From contig NZ_MRDH01000026.1 of the NCBI RefSeq assembly GCF_002008225.1, positions 78,120 to 142,119 of the forward strand: a stretch of DNA of 64,000 nt, read 5' to 3'. Source of the stretch: Agrobacterium salinitolerans (lineage in GTDB: Bacteria; Pseudomonadota; Alphaproteobacteria; Rhizobiales; Rhizobiaceae). The position numbers and the translations under genes are program-made. The notes beneath the pieces are model-generated. The model was given only the letters and a program-made list of their open reading frames with translations, was not told where the DNA came from and made no database searches. Shown one piece after another: positions 45,552 through 53,462 of this stretch (the stretch's first letter is position 1; the number at the start of each line of letters is the position of its first letter).

Positions 45552-45640
45552 ATCGACCTCTCTTTCCAGCCCTTCCTTGGGCGTAAAAGCTTGGGAGTCA
45601 ACCATATGTCGCTTTGGTGAAGCAAATTCGTCATGGCGAT

Positions 45641-45679
45641 CCGGAAACGAAAAAAGCCGGCGGTGTTTCCATCGCCGGC
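45641..45679 (-). terminator. Rho-independent terminator after tctA
   Basis: Seven-base-pair GC stem GCCGGCG (45656-45662) with CGCCGGC (45673-45679), followed on the minus strand by TTTTTTCG. Confidence 0.8.
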
Positions 45680-45699
45680 ATCCGAGTCTTTGGCATTCC

Positions 45700-47208
45700 T
45701 CAGTCTTCTTCTACGAAAACCTCTTCGCGTTTCTTCTTCACGCTGGGCAGAAAGACGACGATCAGCACGGCCAACGCGATGAAAAGCAGGGTGGCGCTGA
45801 TCGGCCGGGTGAAGAAGGTCGATGGATCGCCACGCGACAGAATCATGGCGCGCCGCAGGTTCTCCTCCAGCAGCGGACCGAGCACGAAGCCCAGCAGCAA
45901 CGGTGCAGGTTCGCAGCGCAGTTTCACCAGCACATAGCCAATGAAGCCGAAGAAGGCGACGGCATACAGATCGAAGACGTTGGAATTGACGCTGTAGACC
46001 CCGATGGCGCAGAAGGCCATGATGATGGGGAACAGCACATAATAAGGCACCGTCAGAAGCTTCACCCACAGCCCGATCAGGGGCAGGTTCAGGATGACGA
46101 GCATCAGGTTGCCGATCCACATGGAGGCGATGATGCCCCAGAACAGCGCCGGCTGTTCGGTCGCAACGTTCGGACCCGGCACGATACCCTGAATGATCAT
46201 CGCGCCAATCATCAGCGCCATGACCGGATTGGCGGGAATGCCAAGCGTGAGCAGCGGGATGAAGGAGGTCTGCGCACCCGCGTTGTTTGCGGATTCCGGA
46301 CCGGCCACCCCGGCCACCGCGCCATGCCCGAATTCTTTCGGGTTCTTGGAGACGCGTTTTTCAACCGTATAGGATGCAAATGCCGCAAGGATGGCACCAC
46401 CACCCGGCAGAATACCTAGTGCCGAACCGATGACAGTGCCGCGCAACACCGGACCGATCATGGCCTTGAAGTCCTCCTTCGACGGCATCAGGCTGCTGAC
46501 TTTGGCGATCAGCACAGAGCGGGTCCGCTCGTTTTCGAGATTGCGCAGGATCTCGGCGATACCGAAGACGCCAACGGCCACAGCCACAAAGTTCAGACCG
46601 TCGGCATACTCGCGAATACCGAGAGTGAAGCGCGGCGTGCCGCTGTAAATATCCGTGCCGACCAGACCGAGCAGCAGGCCGAGCACGACCATGGCCAGAG
46701 CCTTGACGATGGAGCCATGGGCGAGCGCAATGGATGAGACGAGGCCCACGACCATCAGCGAGAAATATTCTGCCGCGCCGAACTCCAGCGCTATCGCCGT
46801 CAAGGGCGGCGCGAAGATCGCCACAAGGAAGGTGGATACCGTGCCGGCAAAGAACGAGCCGATGGCGGCGATGGCAAGAGCAGCCCCCGCCTTGCCTTTG
46901 CGCGCCATCTGATAGCCATCGATGGCGGTAACGGCAGAGGAGGATTCGCCGGGCATGTTGATCAGGATGGCCGTGGTCGAGCCACCATATTGCGCGCCGT
47001 AATAAATGCCGGCGAGCATGATCAGCGACGAGACCGGTTCGAGCTGGAAGGTAATCGGCAGCAGCATGGCGATGGTCGCCGTCGCACCGATGCCGGGCAG
47101 CACGCCGATCAAAGTGCCGAGCAACACGCCGATAAGGCAGAAGAACAGGTTTGCCAGCGAAGAAGCCGTGACGAAACCGAGAGCGAGATTATCGAGCAAA
47201 TCCATCAC
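45700..47208 (-). CDS. tctA: TctA, large permease of a tripartite tricarboxylate transporter
   Basis: 502 residues with about 10-12 membrane helices. The TctA signatures are present: GTLIGVLPGIGATATIAMLLPITF near residue 32, YGGSTTAILINMPGESSSAVTAIDGYQMARKG near 74 and the second-half repeat GSALGILPGGGAILAAFASYTVEKR near 258 with ESANNAGAQTSFIPLLTLGIPANPVMALM near 310. It imports citrate or a related carboxylate with the periplasmic binding protein TctC, driven by an ion gradient. It starts six bases after tctB. Confidence 0.93.
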   Translation of the reverse strand: MMDLLDNLALGFVTASSLANLFFCLIGVLLGTLIGVLPGIGATATIAMLLPITFQLEPVSSLIMLAGIYYGAQYGGSTTAILINMPGESSSAVTAIDGYQMARKGKAGAALAIAAIGSFFAGTVSTFLVAIFAPPLTAIALEFGAAEYFSLMVVGLVSSIALAHGSIVKALAMVVLGLLLGLVGTDIYSGTPRFTLGIREYADGLNFVAVAVGVFGIAEILRNLENERTRSVLIAKVSSLMPSKEDFKAMIGPVLRGTVIGSALGILPGGGAILAAFASYTVEKRVSKNPKEFGHGAVAGVAGPESANNAGAQTSFIPLLTLGIPANPVMALMIGAMIIQGIVPGPNVATEQPALFWGIIASMWIGNLMLVILNLPLIGLWVKLLTVPYYVLFPIIMAFCAIGVYSVNSNVFDLYAVAFFGFIGYVLVKLRCEPAPLLLGFVLGPLLEENLRRAMILSRGDPSTFFTRPISATLLFIALAVLIVVFLPSVKKKREEVFVEED

Positions 47209-47214
47209 GGCACC

Positions 47215-47676
47215 TCAAAATTTAAGCCAGGGACCGAAGCGCTGGAACGGCAGGCCGAGACCGTAGTTAAAAACAGCGACGGAAAAGACCGTGATCGCCG
47301 CGGAAAGAATGACCGCCATGACCGGGCTCATCTTGTGCGAGGCGAAGGAAGCGATGAGGGCGCTGAAAAAAAGTGCCGGAACGAAACCGAGACCCCGGAC
47401 AGTGAGGCCGAAGAAGATCGGGGCGGGCAGAATGAAAAATATCCCCCGCCAGGCAATCGCGCCGATAGCCTCACCCTGTATGCGCGTGGACCGTATGAAT
47501 ATCACCCCACCGAGCAGGACCAGAATGATCGCCAAAACAAGCGGGAAATAGCCGGGTCCCATTCGGAATGCGCTCCCAATCTCCAGCCCATAGGACTGCA
47601 GGGCAAAAAATGCGCCAAGCCCGATAAAAATTGCCCCGCAGACTGCTTCGGCAGGGTCAATAAAAAACGACTTCAT
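47215..47676 (-). CDS. tctB: TctB, small permease of a tripartite tricarboxylate transporter
   Basis: 153 residues with four hydrophobic helices. Family-like segments: GAIFIGLGAFFALQSYGLEIGSAFRMGPGYFPLVLAIILVLLGGVIF (about 14-60), IFFILPAPIFFGLTVRGLGFVPALFFSALIASFAS (about 78-115). The GPGYFP motif is typical of TctB. Its length and place between tctC and tctA confirm the call. It lies about 100 bases after tctC, with a hairpin between. Confidence 0.9.
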   Translation of the reverse strand: MKSFFIDPAEAVCGAIFIGLGAFFALQSYGLEIGSAFRMGPGYFPLVLAIILVLLGGVIFIRSTRIQGEAIGAIAWRGIFFILPAPIFFGLTVRGLGFVPALFFSALIASFASHKMSPVMAVILSAAITVFSVAVFNYGLGLPFQRFGPWLKF

Positions 47677-47734
47677 GAAAGATGCCCCTCCACTGCGGCC
47701 GGCAACCCACCGTCCCGCGCGTTAAATCGATGGC

Positions 47735-47762
47735 AAAAAACCGGCGGCATGACGCCGCCGGT
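47735..47762 (-). terminator. Hairpin with T-run between tctC and tctB
   Basis: Nine-base-pair perfect stem ACCGGCGGC / GCCGCCGGT with a five-base loop, followed on the minus strand by six T residues. It would stop part of the transcription after tctC, giving more binding protein than membrane subunits. Confidence 0.75.
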
Positions 47763-47776
47763 AATTCTTTCAGCCA

Positions 47777-48760
47777 TCAGTCGGCATATTGGCCGGCAGC
47801 TTCGATCACCGGCTTCCAGCGGGCGATTTCGCTTTCAAGCTTGGCCTTCAGCGCCGCAGGCGTCGCATCGCTTTCAGAGGAAGGCGTGGTGCCGAGTTCA
47901 GCAAAACGAGCTACGACATTCTCGTCCTTCAGCGCGGCCTGCAGCGATTTGGAGAGCTTTTCGTTGATTTCGGCAGACGTGCCCTTCGGCGTATAGATGC
48001 CGTGCCAGATACCTACTTCGAGCTTCGGCAGGCCTGCTTCGACAACCGTCGGCACATCCGGAAGCACGTCCAGCCGCTTGGCCGTGGTTACGGCATAGGC
48101 TTTCACGGTTCCGCCCTGAATCTGCTTGGTGGTGTTGGTGGTCTGGTCGCACATGATGTCGACCTGGCCGCCGAGAAGATCGGTCATGGCCGGACCTGTG
48201 CCCTTATAGGGAACGGTGACAAGCGGTGTCTCTATGGCGCTCATGAACAGCATGCCGCACAGATGCGAGGCGGCGCCGATGCCGGCATTGGCGACGGTCA
48301 CCTTGTCCTTGTTCGCCTTGGCATAGTCGATCAGACTTTTCAGATCCGTCGTCTCGAGGGTCTTGCGCGACAGGATGGTCATCGGCACTTCGGTGACCAG
48401 ACCGACATATTCAAAGGCGTTCAGCGTGTCATAGGCGAGCTTGCGGTAGAGCGTGGCGCTGGTCGCCATGCCGATATGGTGGAGAAGAACGGTATAACCG
48501 TCCGGATCGGCCGATGCCACGCGACCAGCACCCAGCGTGCCGCCTGCGCCGCCGACATTTTCGACGATGATCTGCTGGCCGAGGTCCTTCGACATGGATT
48601 CAGCGACAAGACGCGCGACCGTATCCGTGGGGCCGCCAGCGGAAAAGGGCACGACCATGGTGATATTGCGCTCTGGATAGTTCTGAGCGGATGCGGACAG
48701 CGCAAAAAGGGAAACGGCAGCGGCAGCAGCAAGGCCGGTGACTGTCTTCAGTATTTTCAT
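47777..48760 (-). CDS. tctC: TctC-type substrate-binding protein of a tripartite tricarboxylate transporter
   Basis: 327 residues from the ATG at 48758-48760, which follows GGGAGGA; a much longer frame upstream is not supported. A Sec signal (MKILKTVTGLAAAAAVSLFA to SAQ) precedes the Bug/TctC fold: ITMVVPFSAGGPTDTVARLVAESM near 33, VENVGGAGGTLGAGRVASADPDGYTVLLHHIGM near 65 and VPYKGTGPAMTDLLGGQVDIMCDQ near 170. It binds a carboxylate in the periplasm. The promoter region has a sigma-54 box and two palindromes, and the two-component genes lie just upstream. Confidence 0.93.
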   Translation of the reverse strand: MKILKTVTGLAAAAAVSLFALSASAQNYPERNITMVVPFSAGGPTDTVARLVAESMSKDLGQQIIVENVGGAGGTLGAGRVASADPDGYTVLLHHIGMATSATLYRKLAYDTLNAFEYVGLVTEVPMTILSRKTLETTDLKSLIDYAKANKDKVTVANAGIGAASHLCGMLFMSAIETPLVTVPYKGTGPAMTDLLGGQVDIMCDQTTNTTKQIQGGTVKAYAVTTAKRLDVLPDVPTVVEAGLPKLEVGIWHGIYTPKGTSAEINEKLSKSLQAALKDENVVARFAELGTTPSSESDATPAALKAKLESEIARWKPVIEAAGQYAD

Positions 48761-48878
48761 CGATTCCTCCCGGATGAAAATGTTCGCCACTTCAGCCGCG
48801 CATGCTCCTCCATGGCGACCGGGGTGAGATATTTGCGATCCGGGATCACCGTTCAGCAATGGCGGTCTTGTCGTGCGG

Positions 48879-48894
48879 TGCGCTTTTATTGCCA
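48879..48894 (-). promoter_or_regulatory. Candidate sigma-54 (-24/-12) promoter of tctCBA
   Basis: Minus strand TGGCAATAAAAGCGCA: the invariant GG and GC are separated by exactly ten bases, close to the TGGCAC-N5-TTGCA consensus. It lies about 120 bases upstream of tctC, downstream of two palindromes, next to a gene for a sigma-54 response regulator. Confidence 0.65.
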
Positions 48895-48906
48895 TCCCGG
48901 ACGGCA

Positions 48907-48926
48907 ATGGGTGGATTTCTACCCAT
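48907..48926. promoter_or_regulatory. Promoter-proximal palindrome upstream of tctC
   Basis: Twenty-base element ATGGGTGGA-TT-TCTACCCAT with one mismatch between arms. It is centred about 23 bases upstream of the GG of the -24 box and has the same arms as the palindrome at 48939-48958. Confidence 0.65.
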
Positions 48927-48938
48927 AAGGAATGATCT

Positions 48939-48958
48939 ATGGGTGGAAATCCACCCAT
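48939..48958. promoter_or_regulatory. Promoter-distal palindrome upstream of tctC
   Basis: Twenty-base element ATGGGTGGA-AA-TCCACCCAT with perfect nine-base arms. Its centre is 32 bases (three helical turns) from the centre of the other copy, so two dimers would bind on one face of the DNA. It touches the last base of the regulator's stop codon. Likely upstream activator site of the adjacent response regulator. Confidence 0.7.
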
Positions 48959-50304
48959 CAGACCTCGGTCATGTGCCGGTGCAGGCCGTATTTCTGCATT
49001 TTTTCGTAGAGCGTTTTGCGCGAAATGCCGAGATTTTCATAAACGGATTTCAGATTTCCGCCGTGCACGGCGATTGCGTGTGCGATCAGGCTTTTTTCAT
49101 AAGCCGCAACCCGTGTGGCAAGGGCCGCTTTTCCGTCATCATGAAACGGCAGGGAGGCTTCGGACACATCGCTTTCCAGACCGAGAACGAAACGGTCTGC
49201 GGCATTGCGCAGTTCACGCACGTTGCCCGGCCACTCACGCAGGGAGACGGCCGAAAGCAGACTTTGCGGCACCTCCATGTCTTCCCGCCCGTAGCGGGCA
49301 GCGGCTTCCCGCACGAGATGCAGGAAAAGTAACGGTATATCTGCACTGCGCTGCGAGAGCGACGGCACGAGAAGTGTCGCCACGTTGAGCCGATAAAGAA
49401 GATCCGCACGGAACCGACCGGCCGCGACTTCCTGTTCCAGATCGACCTTGCTGGTGGCGATAAAACGGACATCGAGTTCGACCGTTTCATTCGAGCCGAG
49501 ACGGGTAATCACCCGTTCCTGCAAGACACGCAGGAAGCGGCCCTGCAATTCGAAGGGCATGGAGCCGATCTCATCCAGCAATATGGTGCCGCCGCGAGCA
49601 TGTTCGAACTTGCCGTAGCGCGGGCGCAGCGCACCAGGGAAGGCGCCTGCCTCATGACCGAACAACTCGCTTTCGATCAACGTCTGCGGAAGGGCGGCGC
49701 AATTGATCGCCACGAATGGCCGGTTGGCCCTGGCGCTGATATCGTGAAGCGCGCGCGCCACGACCTCCTTGCCGGCGCCCGTGTCACCGACGATCAGCGT
49801 ATCGGCGTCCGTCGCACCGATAGCGCGGATACGATACCGCAGATCGACCATGATCTGGGTTCTGCCGGGTAGGCGTGTTTCGAGATCGTCATGCTTGCCT
49901 GCCACCGCCTTGAGACGGCGGTTTTCCAGCACCAGCGCCCGCCGATCATTGGCCCTTTTGATGATGCCGGCGAGATATTGCGGCGTGAACGGCTTTTCGA
50001 TGAAATCATAAGCGCCGTTGCGCATGGCGTTGACCGCGAGCTGCACATCGCCATGGCCTGTCATCAGGATGACAGGTATCTCCGCATCAAGCTCCCGCAC
50101 CTTCTGCAGCAGCGTCATGCCATCCATGCCGGGCATCCTGATATCGCTGACCACCACGCCGTCGAAGCTGTAGCCGATGAGTTCGAGCGCATGTTCGGCG
50201 CTTGCGAGCATGGTGACGTCACAGCCTGAGAGCTCCAGCGCCTGCGCCGTGGAAAAGCGCAGCTCTTCCTCATCATCGATCAACAGAACCCGCGACATGG
50301 TCAT
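48958..50304 (-). CDS. Sigma-54-dependent response regulator (DctD/TctD-like) with GAFPGA variant
   Basis: 448 residues from the ATG that overlaps the kinase stop by four bases. Receiver domain (about 3-115) with phosphorylatable Asp in VVVSDIRMPGMDG; AAA+ domain (about 140-370) with Walker A GDTGAGKE, Walker B GGTILLDEIGSM and the sensor-II-like region WPGNVRELRNAADRF; Fis-type helix-turn-helix at the C terminus (GNLKSVYENLGISRKTLYEKM). The sigma-54 contact loop reads GHEAGAFPGALRPR, with Pro in place of the usual Thr of GAFTGA. It probably activates tctCBA from the palindromes just downstream of its own stop. Confidence 0.88.
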   Translation of the reverse strand: MTMSRVLLIDDEEELRFSTAQALELSGCDVTMLASAEHALELIGYSFDGVVVSDIRMPGMDGMTLLQKVRELDAEIPVILMTGHGDVQLAVNAMRNGAYDFIEKPFTPQYLAGIIKRANDRRALVLENRRLKAVAGKHDDLETRLPGRTQIMVDLRYRIRAIGATDADTLIVGDTGAGKEVVARALHDISARANRPFVAINCAALPQTLIESELFGHEAGAFPGALRPRYGKFEHARGGTILLDEIGSMPFELQGRFLRVLQERVITRLGSNETVELDVRFIATSKVDLEQEVAAGRFRADLLYRLNVATLLVPSLSQRSADIPLLFLHLVREAAARYGREDMEVPQSLLSAVSLREWPGNVRELRNAADRFVLGLESDVSEASLPFHDDGKAALATRVAAYEKSLIAHAIAVHGGNLKSVYENLGISRKTLYEKMQKYGLHRHMTEV

Positions 50305-52127
50305 TCCGCAGCCGCCTCCACGCGCCACGCGGCGGCTGGCAATTCGATCTCGAACTCCGCCCCGCCGTCTTCATGGTTTCTGACGCGCAGCTGGCCGCCA
50401 AAATCCTTGATGATATTATAGGAGATGGACAGGCCAAGACCGAGGCCGCGCCCCACACCCTTGGTGGTGAAGAAGGGATCGAAAATACGTTCTGAAATCG
50501 CCGCCGGCACGCCCGGACCGCGATCACGAATGAAAATCGACACCGACTGGCCATGCTGCAAGGCCCGCAGCGCAATGCGGCGATCCTCGCGCCCCTCCAC
50601 CGCATCGGCAGCATTGGAGATGATGTTGACGAGCACCTGCTGCAGCCGCACCGGGCCGGCCTTCACGGCAAGCGGCACCCGACCGAGATCCACATCCAGC
50701 ACCGCATCGGCGGCCTTCAGCCGCGCGCCGACGATTTCGAGCGTATCGCGAAGGACAGCTTCGAGACTTACCGCGGCCGTTTTTTCATTGGGTTTACGGG
50801 CGAAATTCCTGAGATGTTTGCTGATGGAGGCCATACGGTCGATAAGGCCCGAAATGCGCCTGAGGTTTTCTGTCACCTCCTCCAGCCGTCCCCGTTCCAC
50901 GAGAAGCGAGGCGTTTTCGGTATAATTCTTGGCGGCTGCGAGCGGCTGGTTGAACTCATGCGACAACGCCGCCGACATCTGGCCGAGCGCTGCGAGCTTG
51001 CCCGCCTGCACCAGCTCGTTCTGCATCTTGCGCAACTGTTTTTCCGTCTGGCGGCGCTCGGCGACTTCGTGTTCGATCTCCTGATTGACCCGCGCCAGAT
51101 CGGCAGTGCGCTCCTCCACCCGGCGTTCCAGCTCCGCCTGCGCCTCCGCCTGATGGGTCAGGCGTTCGCGCAGACGACGACGCCTTTGCAGCATGGCGGC
51201 GATGAGGGCGGCAGCAAGACACAGGCAGAGGATGATGGCTATCATCGCCGTCTTCACCTGCGTTCGGAGGGAACCCGTGTCCATCAGCACACTGACTGTC
51301 CAGCCCGCGTCGGGCATCGGCTGCGACAGGACCATATATTCCCTTTCACCGTCATTTTGGGTGATTGTCATCAGTTGATGGGAGCCAAAGTTGCCGTTTT
51401 TCACCGGCAACTCCTTCAGCGTTGCATTGGCGTAGCGGCGAGAAGTCTCCGTGCGCGCCAGCCTCTCGGGCGTCAGCGGCATCAGGCCGGAATAAAGCCA
51501 TTGCGGCGTTCCAGTCATGAAGATGATGCCTTCCGGGTCCGATACCAGAATTCGGTTCTCGCCATTGCCGAAGGAGGCTTCTATGCCTTCAATGTCGACC
51601 TTAAAGACGATGACGCCCTTGATCTCCTCATTAAAAAGGATGGGCGCCGAAAAATAATAGCCACGCTTGTGGGACGTGGTGCCAAGCGCGAAGAACCGCG
51701 ACTGGAAACCTTTGGCGGCGTCCTGAAAATAGGGACGATAGCTGAAATTCTCACCGACGAAGCTGGTCGGACCATCATAGTTGCTGGCGGCGATTGTCTC
51801 CCCATCCAGCGTGATGATGTAAATATCGGAGGATTCCAGCAGGGTGTTGATGGATTTGAGATAGACATTAGCGCGCTGGCGCAGTTCGGCATCCTTGGGA
51901 TGTGCGACCAGTTCCTCAATGTCGTCATGATCGGCGATCAGGGCCGGCAGCGGCTCGTAGCGGCTCAAAAGCCCGCCGAGGGCGGAAACGGCCAGCCGCA
52001 GAGTGGTGCGGCCCTGATCGGACATTTCGCCGAAATAGCTTTCCGCAATAATGCCGCCACCTCTGGTCACGGCGCCATAACCGAGGCCGAGGCTGAGAAG
52101 CATCAACAAAATCCAGCGATATTTCAC
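50301..52127 (-). CDS. DctB-like membrane sensor histidine kinase
   Basis: 608 residues. An N-terminal helix (ILLMLLSLGLGYGAVTRGGGII), then a periplasmic double-Cache/PDC-type sensor of about 260 residues (with DIYIITLDGETIAASNYDGPTSFVGENFSYRPYFQ, then GTTSHKRGYYFSAPI), a second helix (MIAIILCLCLAAALIAAML near 300) and a coiled coil (about 320-375). The kinase core follows: H-box AALSHEFNQPLAAAKNYTENA near 390, N-box VLVNIISNAADAVEGRED near 505, and G boxes IRDRGPGVP and GVGRGLGLGLSISYNII. It resembles DctB, which senses C4-dicarboxylates; here the ligand is probably the TctC substrate. It is coupled to the response regulator. Confidence 0.9.
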   Translation of the reverse strand: MKYRWILLMLLSLGLGYGAVTRGGGIIAESYFGEMSDQGRTTLRLAVSALGGLLSRYEPLPALIADHDDIEELVAHPKDAELRQRANVYLKSINTLLESSDIYIITLDGETIAASNYDGPTSFVGENFSYRPYFQDAAKGFQSRFFALGTTSHKRGYYFSAPILFNEEIKGVIVFKVDIEGIEASFGNGENRILVSDPEGIIFMTGTPQWLYSGLMPLTPERLARTETSRRYANATLKELPVKNGNFGSHQLMTITQNDGEREYMVLSQPMPDAGWTVSVLMDTGSLRTQVKTAMIAIILCLCLAAALIAAMLQRRRRLRERLTHQAEAQAELERRVEERTADLARVNQEIEHEVAERRQTEKQLRKMQNELVQAGKLAALGQMSAALSHEFNQPLAAAKNYTENASLLVERGRLEEVTENLRRISGLIDRMASISKHLRNFARKPNEKTAAVSLEAVLRDTLEIVGARLKAADAVLDVDLGRVPLAVKAGPVRLQQVLVNIISNAADAVEGREDRRIALRALQHGQSVSIFIRDRGPGVPAAISERIFDPFFTTKGVGRGLGLGLSISYNIIKDFGGQLRVRNHEDGGAEFEIELPAAAWRVEAAAE

Positions 52128-52235
52128 CGAAGCTCCCCGCCTTTTGCAGGCATCGAAACCTGCTCTCTCTAAAAGAGTGTAGGAGGAGTGGCCGAATTTT
52201 CCAAGTGAGCGGAAAAGACAGCAGAACGGCCCTCA

Positions 52236-52267
52236 AAACAAAAAACCGGCCACGGGGGCCGGTTTTT
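52236..52267. terminator. Bidirectional terminator between rpmF and the sensor kinase gene
   Basis: Eleven-base-pair perfect stem AAAAACCGGCC / GGCCGGTTTTT with a five-base loop; T-runs follow on both strands. It ends the rpmF transcript and lies just upstream of the kinase gene's promoter region. Confidence 0.9.
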
Positions 52268-52289
52268 GCATAGATGCTTTCAGAAAAGC

Positions 52290-52475
52290 TTATGCGCTTT
52301 CCTTCGGCGTCAGAACCTGACGGCCGCGATACATACCGGTCTTCAGATCGATATGGTGCGGACGGCGCAGTTCGCCGGAGTTCTTGTCTTCAACGTAGGT
52401 TGCAGACTTGAGACCGTCAGCCGAGCGGCGCATGCCGCGCTTGGACGGGCTTGTTTTTCTTTTTGGTACAGCCAT
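52290..52475 (-). CDS. rpmF: 50S ribosomal protein L32
   Basis: 61 residues from the ATG at 52473-52475. The sequence [20 protein letters not shown] is the L32 N terminus, followed by the middle [20 protein letters not shown] and the end [13 protein letters not shown]. The C-x2-C zinc motifs seen in some L32 proteins are absent, as in other alphaproteobacteria. It is monocistronic. Confidence 0.96.
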   Translation of the reverse strand: MAVPKRKTSPSKRGMRRSADGLKSATYVEDKNSGELRRPHHIDLKTGMYRGRQVLTPKESA

Positions 52476-52646
52476 TTTTGTTACTCCACTTAAGCGGCGA
52501 AACAACGGAACCGGCCAGAACCAAAGGCCGAATGTCGGATGTCTCGATATCGGAAATTTGGCGCGCTTATACATGCCCAAACGGGCTTTGACCAGCCCTG
52601 ATGCGCATTTTTTCCGATTCAGGGAAATCAGCGCGGCAGGCCTGTC

Positions 52647-53387
52647 TCAGATATCGGAAATCACAGGCGCGGGTTTATCGAAAACAACGAGTTCCTTGAA
52701 GTGGTTCATATCCTTGAATTCACAGAAAGCTGGCGGTCGCATCTCTATGACCGGCGCGGCAGCGCGCAGTTTTTCAAGTTCTTCATCCAGCATGGCCTGC
52801 CAGCGCGGCAGGGATTCCGGCTCGAACCAGCTGATGATGTAAGACAGGGTGATGTGAAATTCGTAGGTTTCATGATCCGGGTGGCGATAGCCGAACAACT
52901 TGGCAAATTCATCCCGCCAGAGAGCCACGATCCGGTCATCCTCGGCCGTAGCACCCTTCATGACAAGGCCCGTCGGGCGCAGGCCCGTCACCTGCATGCT
53001 GAATGCCGGCAGGGCCGGAAAGGCGAAGAGCCGGTCGCGATAATAATCGGTCATCACGTCAATCGGCGTATCGAGAGGAATGTTTTCCGGCCAGTAGGGC
53101 AAGGCGCGGCGGAACTCGATGATGCCCTGAAACACGGTCATATGCAGGCTGGAAATCGGCGTGAAGGCAAGCTGCGACGCCTCCGGCATGTCCAGAAAGC
53201 GCTGGCGGGTTGCGATGATCGCTTTTTCGGTCTGCGATCCGCTGGCGAGATGGCTTACAACGGTATTGCCGGGCTCCGGCAAAAACTCGCCATCCGCATT
53301 GAAGCGGCTGCCGAGATGGCGCGGCGGCTGATCGTGGTTGGCGACGGAAATATAGTCGAGATCTTTCGAGACCCGCGGGGCGTGCAT
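52647..53387 (-). CDS. DUF1868 family protein (2H phosphoesterase-like)
   Basis: 246 residues from the ATG at 53385-53387, preceded by AAGGAG. Two H-x-T motifs are separated by about 115 residues: SSLHMTVFQG near 98 and YEFHITLSYI near 195. Such a pair is the active-site layout of the 2H phosphoesterase superfamily, to which DUF1868 is related. Enzymes of this type cut cyclic phosphodiesters in RNA or nucleotides; the substrate here is unknown. It lies downstream of polA on the same strand, 75 bases after the polA stop. Confidence 0.78.
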   Translation of the reverse strand: MHAPRVSKDLDYISVANHDQPPRHLGSRFNADGEFLPEPGNTVVSHLASGSQTEKAIIATRQRFLDMPEASQLAFTPISSLHMTVFQGIIEFRRALPYWPENIPLDTPIDVMTDYYRDRLFAFPALPAFSMQVTGLRPTGLVMKGATAEDDRIVALWRDEFAKLFGYRHPDHETYEFHITLSYIISWFEPESLPRWQAMLDEELEKLRAAAPVIEMRPPAFCEFKDMNHFKELVVFDKPAPVISDI

Positions 53388-53462
53388 GGGAAACTCCTTG
53401 TGAGACGTTTCCCCTAGTCCCCGCACGCGACAAAGTAATGACATCCGCCGCTCATTGACCGA

